From Tetraselmis striata (taxonomy: Eukaryota; Chlorophyta; Chlorodendrophyceae; Chlorodendrales; Chlorodendraceae): a stretch of DNA of 64,000 nucleotides. Shown one piece after another: positions 60,201-64,000 of this stretch (the stretch's first letter is position 1; the number at the start of each line of letters is the position of its first letter). The stretch is from contig VCJN01000207.1 in the NCBI GenBank assembly GCA_006384855.1, forward strand, positions 62,001 through 126,000, in the 5' to 3' direction. The notes beneath the pieces are model-generated. The model saw nothing but the letters and a program-made list of their open reading frames with translations, was not told the DNA's origin and made no database searches. The position numbers and the translations under genes were made by a program.

Positions 60201-60704
60201 ACTATGCTCCGAGATAGGCTTTTAAGCCCCCTCGGTGTGTGTTTTGGCATTGATGTCGTTTGTAGTAAATCCCCCATATTCCCATACTCCCGGTCGCATG
60301 CCTTGCTTTTGGGTGGACTTGCCGAAATATTATTCGCACGCATGTAGTGTGGAGGGGGGACGTTATAATTTTCTGCCTATGGCTGATTGGGTGTTATTGC
60401 CATTTGCTTATCCTCGCCTTGAATAACATGGCGCTCAAGACTTGGCGCAGTCACTGCGAGCGATGCAGCGCAACGCTTTTTGGCGCAACGGGGGGTGAGT
60501 GCTTGGGGTCGCGGCGCTACCGGCAGCTCTCCGCTCTCCGTGATGGCGGCTGATTACGCTTCGCGATCACTGTGTTCACAACCTGGGTATCGTTGTACGC
60601 CAGGAGGTGGATGACATGTTCTAGCAAGCAGTGCCTCTCTCCAACACCGTACCGATGGATGCCCTCAAGGACGTTGTGCCGGACGCATAGGTATTTCTCC
60701 CGGC

Positions 60705-61267
60705 GTTATACGTCGTATCCGGGAGCTATGATCCCCGGATCTTGAAGCCCGCGCTGTTGGAGTTTAAGACTATGCGGTACGGGGTCAAGTACACTGCGGT
60801 GCCCCGGGCCACGGTTATTTTTTGATCGATTTGAGCGCTCCATGTTGGGCAACATACAACGGGGTTCGGCAGTGCGAGATGCGGCGCGGCATAACACGGA
60901 GCAGGGACACGTAGCAAGGGCCCTCTTCGAGTCAGCATGTTTGGACATGTCGAAGTACACGGGCATGATCTTCGGCATGGTGGGCGAGGTGAGCAAGGGG
61001 GTGCGCCGTGCTGCGCGGTGTCGCATGCTTATTGGCCGCGTATTGGGGTGCCCTCTCATCGCGGGGCACTCGGTGCACCACCCGGGCTCATCGGGAGGCC
61101 TTACTCGCAAGAGATTTCCTCCGGGTCCTGAGCTTGGTGGCGGCTCGAGAACGTGCTCGCTGCTGCCTCATCAAGCGGCGGAAATTCGCCCGCCATCATG
61201 TTACCGAAGCTACACAGCACATCCGTGGATCACCCTCGCACACACGTGCATGCGTGGCCCGGACTGA
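60705..61267 (+). pseudogene. Degraded ORF, possibly from a mobile element
   Basis: Protein-like sequence is spread over two frames: first GSYDPRILKPALLEFKTMR with KYTAVPRATV, then, after a T run and a TGA stop, DRFERSMLGNIQRGSAV, HNTEQGHVARALFES and GMIFGMVGEVSKGVRRAA. The composition looks like real coding sequence, but the frame break, missing start and repeat-rich surroundings point to a decayed element gene. The family was not recognised with confidence. Confidence 0.45.
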
Positions 61268-61434
61268 ACCGTGCGTGCATCACTGCATGGTCCATCCCGC
61301 CTCGTGCGGGATGCGGGCCGCCTTTATGTGGCTTGCTGTGTTAATATTTTAGTTAGCACTGCTTTTAGCGATGGATTTGTCATTGGCGGCCTTTTTGTAA
61401 CTCACATCATTACTTGTACTACTGGAACTTTTTA

Positions 61435-61645
61435 TGATCTAAACGTGTTTATGGGGTTTCCTACCGAACTATAGCTGTCCTAGTGCGACCCGTACGGTCT
61501 TAGTACTTTCAAGCCGTTACCATCGGGGTTTGGTACGGGCTACCCCATCGCCCGCGAGCCATGCGCTCCCGGCCGGAGAGCTACTTCGGACAGCCACCAG
61601 CAGCTCGTCTTCCAGCTCGCTGCCTTCGGCAGCGGCTTCGCGTAC
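61435..61645. repeat. Direct repeat, copy 1
   Basis: It starts GATCTAAACGTGTTTATGGG and includes GTTACCATCGGGGTTTGG and CAGCCACCAGCAGCTCGTC. A close copy lies about 2.09 kb downstream. Confidence 0.85.
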
Positions 61646-63521
61646 TTGTGCGCGCGAGGGTCATTGAGGCTGAACAAGTCCGCACCGAGGTTCATCCACC
61701 CGGTAGTGAGTCGTCGTGCCGCGCACATGCGTTGCAACATCAGGCAGCGACACAGCCCCTCGGTAGTGTGGTTTTCCCTACTCGTGCGCCCGTGGTCGTT
61801 TTTTTCCGTTTTTGCCCTGGCTTTGCAGCTGGGACGTTTTCGGATGGCGATGCGCACGGCAAGGAATTGGAGCTGGGGGGTCCCCGTTGGGGGGGTTTAA
61901 ACCTCAACACCCGAAGTCGAGTCGCAATACATGCCTTCGGGGCTCCCGCAGTGGAGCGCCCTCTCGCAGTAGTCAACTCTTGAGGTTTAGGTGAGGTGGA
62001 CGCGCTCGGCACCATGGCCGCTGCTCGTCACGGTTGTCAACGACGACAACTACGCCCACCGCAACAAATCGGCGCGGACGGAGGAGGAAGTCCGTGTCGT
62101 CGGGGCGACCACTTGTTGTCCCGCAAGACACTGCAACCCAGTCCCCGTGTCCTCGCAGCAGGGCGCCGTGGCAGCAACGGTCGTTACATGCGTGGTTTTC
62201 CGGAACTACTCGCGTAATTGGCATGTTACATGGGTGGCGCCGCTCACGCGCCGGTGTTTTTGAGAGGGCTCGTTGCCCTCGCCCCAATGAAGCTTCAGCA
62301 ACGTTTGCTGTGGTCGCAATGGGAGGCGTTTGTGCGGCCCGTGCCGATGCGTCTCCAACGTCTCCTACTCCAACGTCGTCGTCACAAGGACCATGACAAC
62401 CTGCAGCTGCCCGCCGGGGGGCAGCTCTACCACCTGGCGTGCCCGGCGTCTCGTGGTGTATGTAACCACCCTTGGCCAACTCTGGGTTTGGGACTTCGGC
62501 GGCCGTCGCTGGTGCAGCAGCAGCGGCCGCCTCGTCGTCACCCTCGCCCCGACATCATTGGCATCGTTACGGGCCGGCATAGGCTACAAGGGCCTCTACG
62601 CCGGCCAACCCGCTTCCAACGTCACGGCAACGCATCTGTGACAACACGAGCTGCCCGCCGGGGGACAGCTCCGCCACCTAACGCGACTTGTGCGTTTCGT
62701 GGCATCATCCTAAGCCTACGCTTTGTGGGTTGGTCAGCAGCCGTCGATGGTGCAGCAACGGCGGTCGGCTCACCGCTCTCCGCGAAGAAAGACCCACGGC
62801 GACAACAAACCGAGTCGGCGGGTCTTCTGCGACGTCGCCGACAACCGACCCCGACACACCTGAACCGGTACGGCACGACCACATAGGGTCCCACATTTCC
62901 GCGCCCTCAGGGATGTGCGTTTCACCCGCCGCTCTTCGCGCAAGGGGGCGAAACAACCACCGCTGGTGATGACAGCAGCAGTACATCGCTGTCATCGCGA
63001 GTTGTTGCGTGTCCACCCCTCGTAACGTGCATCGCCAGTACAGGTACAGGGTACGAGTTACCATCGCGTCGGGTACAGTGCACCAGTACTTCACCTGACT
63101 GTACTCGGCGCGCTCGCGCGCTCGTGCGCGCAGCTGTACTCGTCCTACTCGGGCATGTGCCGCTGCTTTGCTGGGCGCTCGTCGCCAACTTGGGCTTTGC
63201 TACCCCTGCTGCTTCTACTGGCCTGCAGTTCCGGCTCGTGCCGCACGCCACCATGGCGCGCAACCAATGCTATAGGGCGCCGTCGGGAGACGGCGCCTTA
63301 ATTCCGCGACACGTCCGGCCTATGTCATGCCGGCGTCAACATCTCCCGCCCGCGTCTGATGCGCCTGCGCCTCGATCGAGGTCCTCTTGGCGCGAGACCC
63401 CTCTACAACTCAAGACATCTTCCGCCTTCGTCTGGTCGGCACGCCTGCCGACTGCCCACGCTCGCAGTCGTAAACGAACCGCGTGTAAAATTGGCAAAAC
63501 CAGACTCGAATGCATGATTGA
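61646..63521. other. GC-rich region between direct repeats
   Basis: Several overlapping short open frames occur on both strands, Arg/Pro-rich, with no recognisable domain. GTACAGGTACAGGGTACG words recur near 63,040. No gene is called. Confidence 0.4.
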
Positions 63522-63735
63522 AATGATCTAAACGTGTTTATGGGGTTTCCTAACGGACTATAGCTGTCCTAGTGCGACCCGTACGGTCTGTAGTGGTTTC
63601 AAGCCGTTACCATCGGGGTTTGGTACGGGCTACCCCATCGCCCGCGAGCCCTGCGCTCCCGGCCGGGGAGCTATTTAGGACAGCCACCAGCAGCTCGTCT
63701 GCCATCTTCCAGCTCGCTGCCTTCGGCAGCGCCCT
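63522..63735. repeat. Direct repeat, copy 2
   Basis: It matches copy 1 with scattered substitutions and a short insertion near the end (CTGCCAT before CTTCCAGCTCG). The pair could be the ends of an LTR-like or other element spanning 61.4-63.7 kb. Confidence 0.85.
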
Positions 63736-64000
63736 CCCGTTTTCCGCCTCCGCCCTGCGGGCTCCTCCGACATTCCCTCCCCTTTCGCTGAACCTTCCTA
63801 GCCATAAAATGGCGCTTTTCCGTGTAAAACAGCCTCCGCACCTTTTTTGGCAAAACCAGACTCGAATGCATGATTGTATCATCTGTGCTTTACATAACTA
63901 AAAACAGAACTAAAAGCAATTGTGAAAGGTTGCCAGCAAAAGAGAGATATAAGCATGAAACCAAATGTCAAGCGGGCATGGGAGCCAAGAACCAAAGACG

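Noticed and set aside
1-64000. CRISPR arrays, bacterial operons or promoters
   Set aside because: The window is eukaryotic; the tandem repeats have no spacer-repeat structure.

Overview
The window is nuclear DNA from a eukaryote, most likely a green alga (Chlorophyta). The reasons are intron-rich, GC-rich genes with GTGCG/GTGAG-type donors, TGTAA motifs after two stop codons, CCCTAAA (TTTAGGG-type) telomere-like repeats, an organelle-type RAP-domain protein, a plant-type receptor-like cytoplasmic kinase, and a complete axonemal dynein heavy chain, which implies a flagellated stage. I cannot name the species.

Layout. 1-1883 (+) is the 3' part of an NSUN2-like tRNA/mRNA m5C methyltransferase. 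2435-7268 (-) is a seven-exon CotH-kinase-family secreted protein. 9798-12560 (+) is a nine-exon cytoplasmic kinase fused to a C-terminal RING finger. 13156-14644 (-) is a SMYD-like SET protein. 15320-15529 (+) is a tiny COP9 signalosome subunit 9 homologue. 15943-17855 (-) is a putative SAM methyltransferase with a Cys-rich N-terminus. 18579-21618 (+) is an OPR-like/RAP-domain organelle RNA factor. 26008-27336 (-) is an intronless MPPED-like metallophosphoesterase. 33935-53830 (-) is a 22-exon inner-arm dynein heavy chain (DHC1/DNAH10 type, about 4,625 aa). 21.6-26 kb, 27.3-33.9 kb and 53.8-64 kb hold no confident gene. They contain a 3.75-kb foldback element, an LTR-like element, a degraded ORF and direct duplications.

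The genes are ordinary housekeeping or ciliary genes and do not form an operon-like system. The unusual signals are genome-level. Long poly(C) runs sit on the sense strand 3-23 nt after intron donors in three genes. One-base (+1) reading-frame breaks recur, mostly in AAA/TTT triplets of conserved exons. Three introns use GC-AG ends. Telomere-like CCCTAAA repeats lie inside introns in sense orientation. One dynein intron holds a 1-kb GGTGAT satellite. A 9-mer, TAGTCGCTA, occurs eight times, always outside exons.

Exon borders were set by hand from GT/GC-AG signals, reading-frame phase and protein family similarity recalled from memory. No searches were run.
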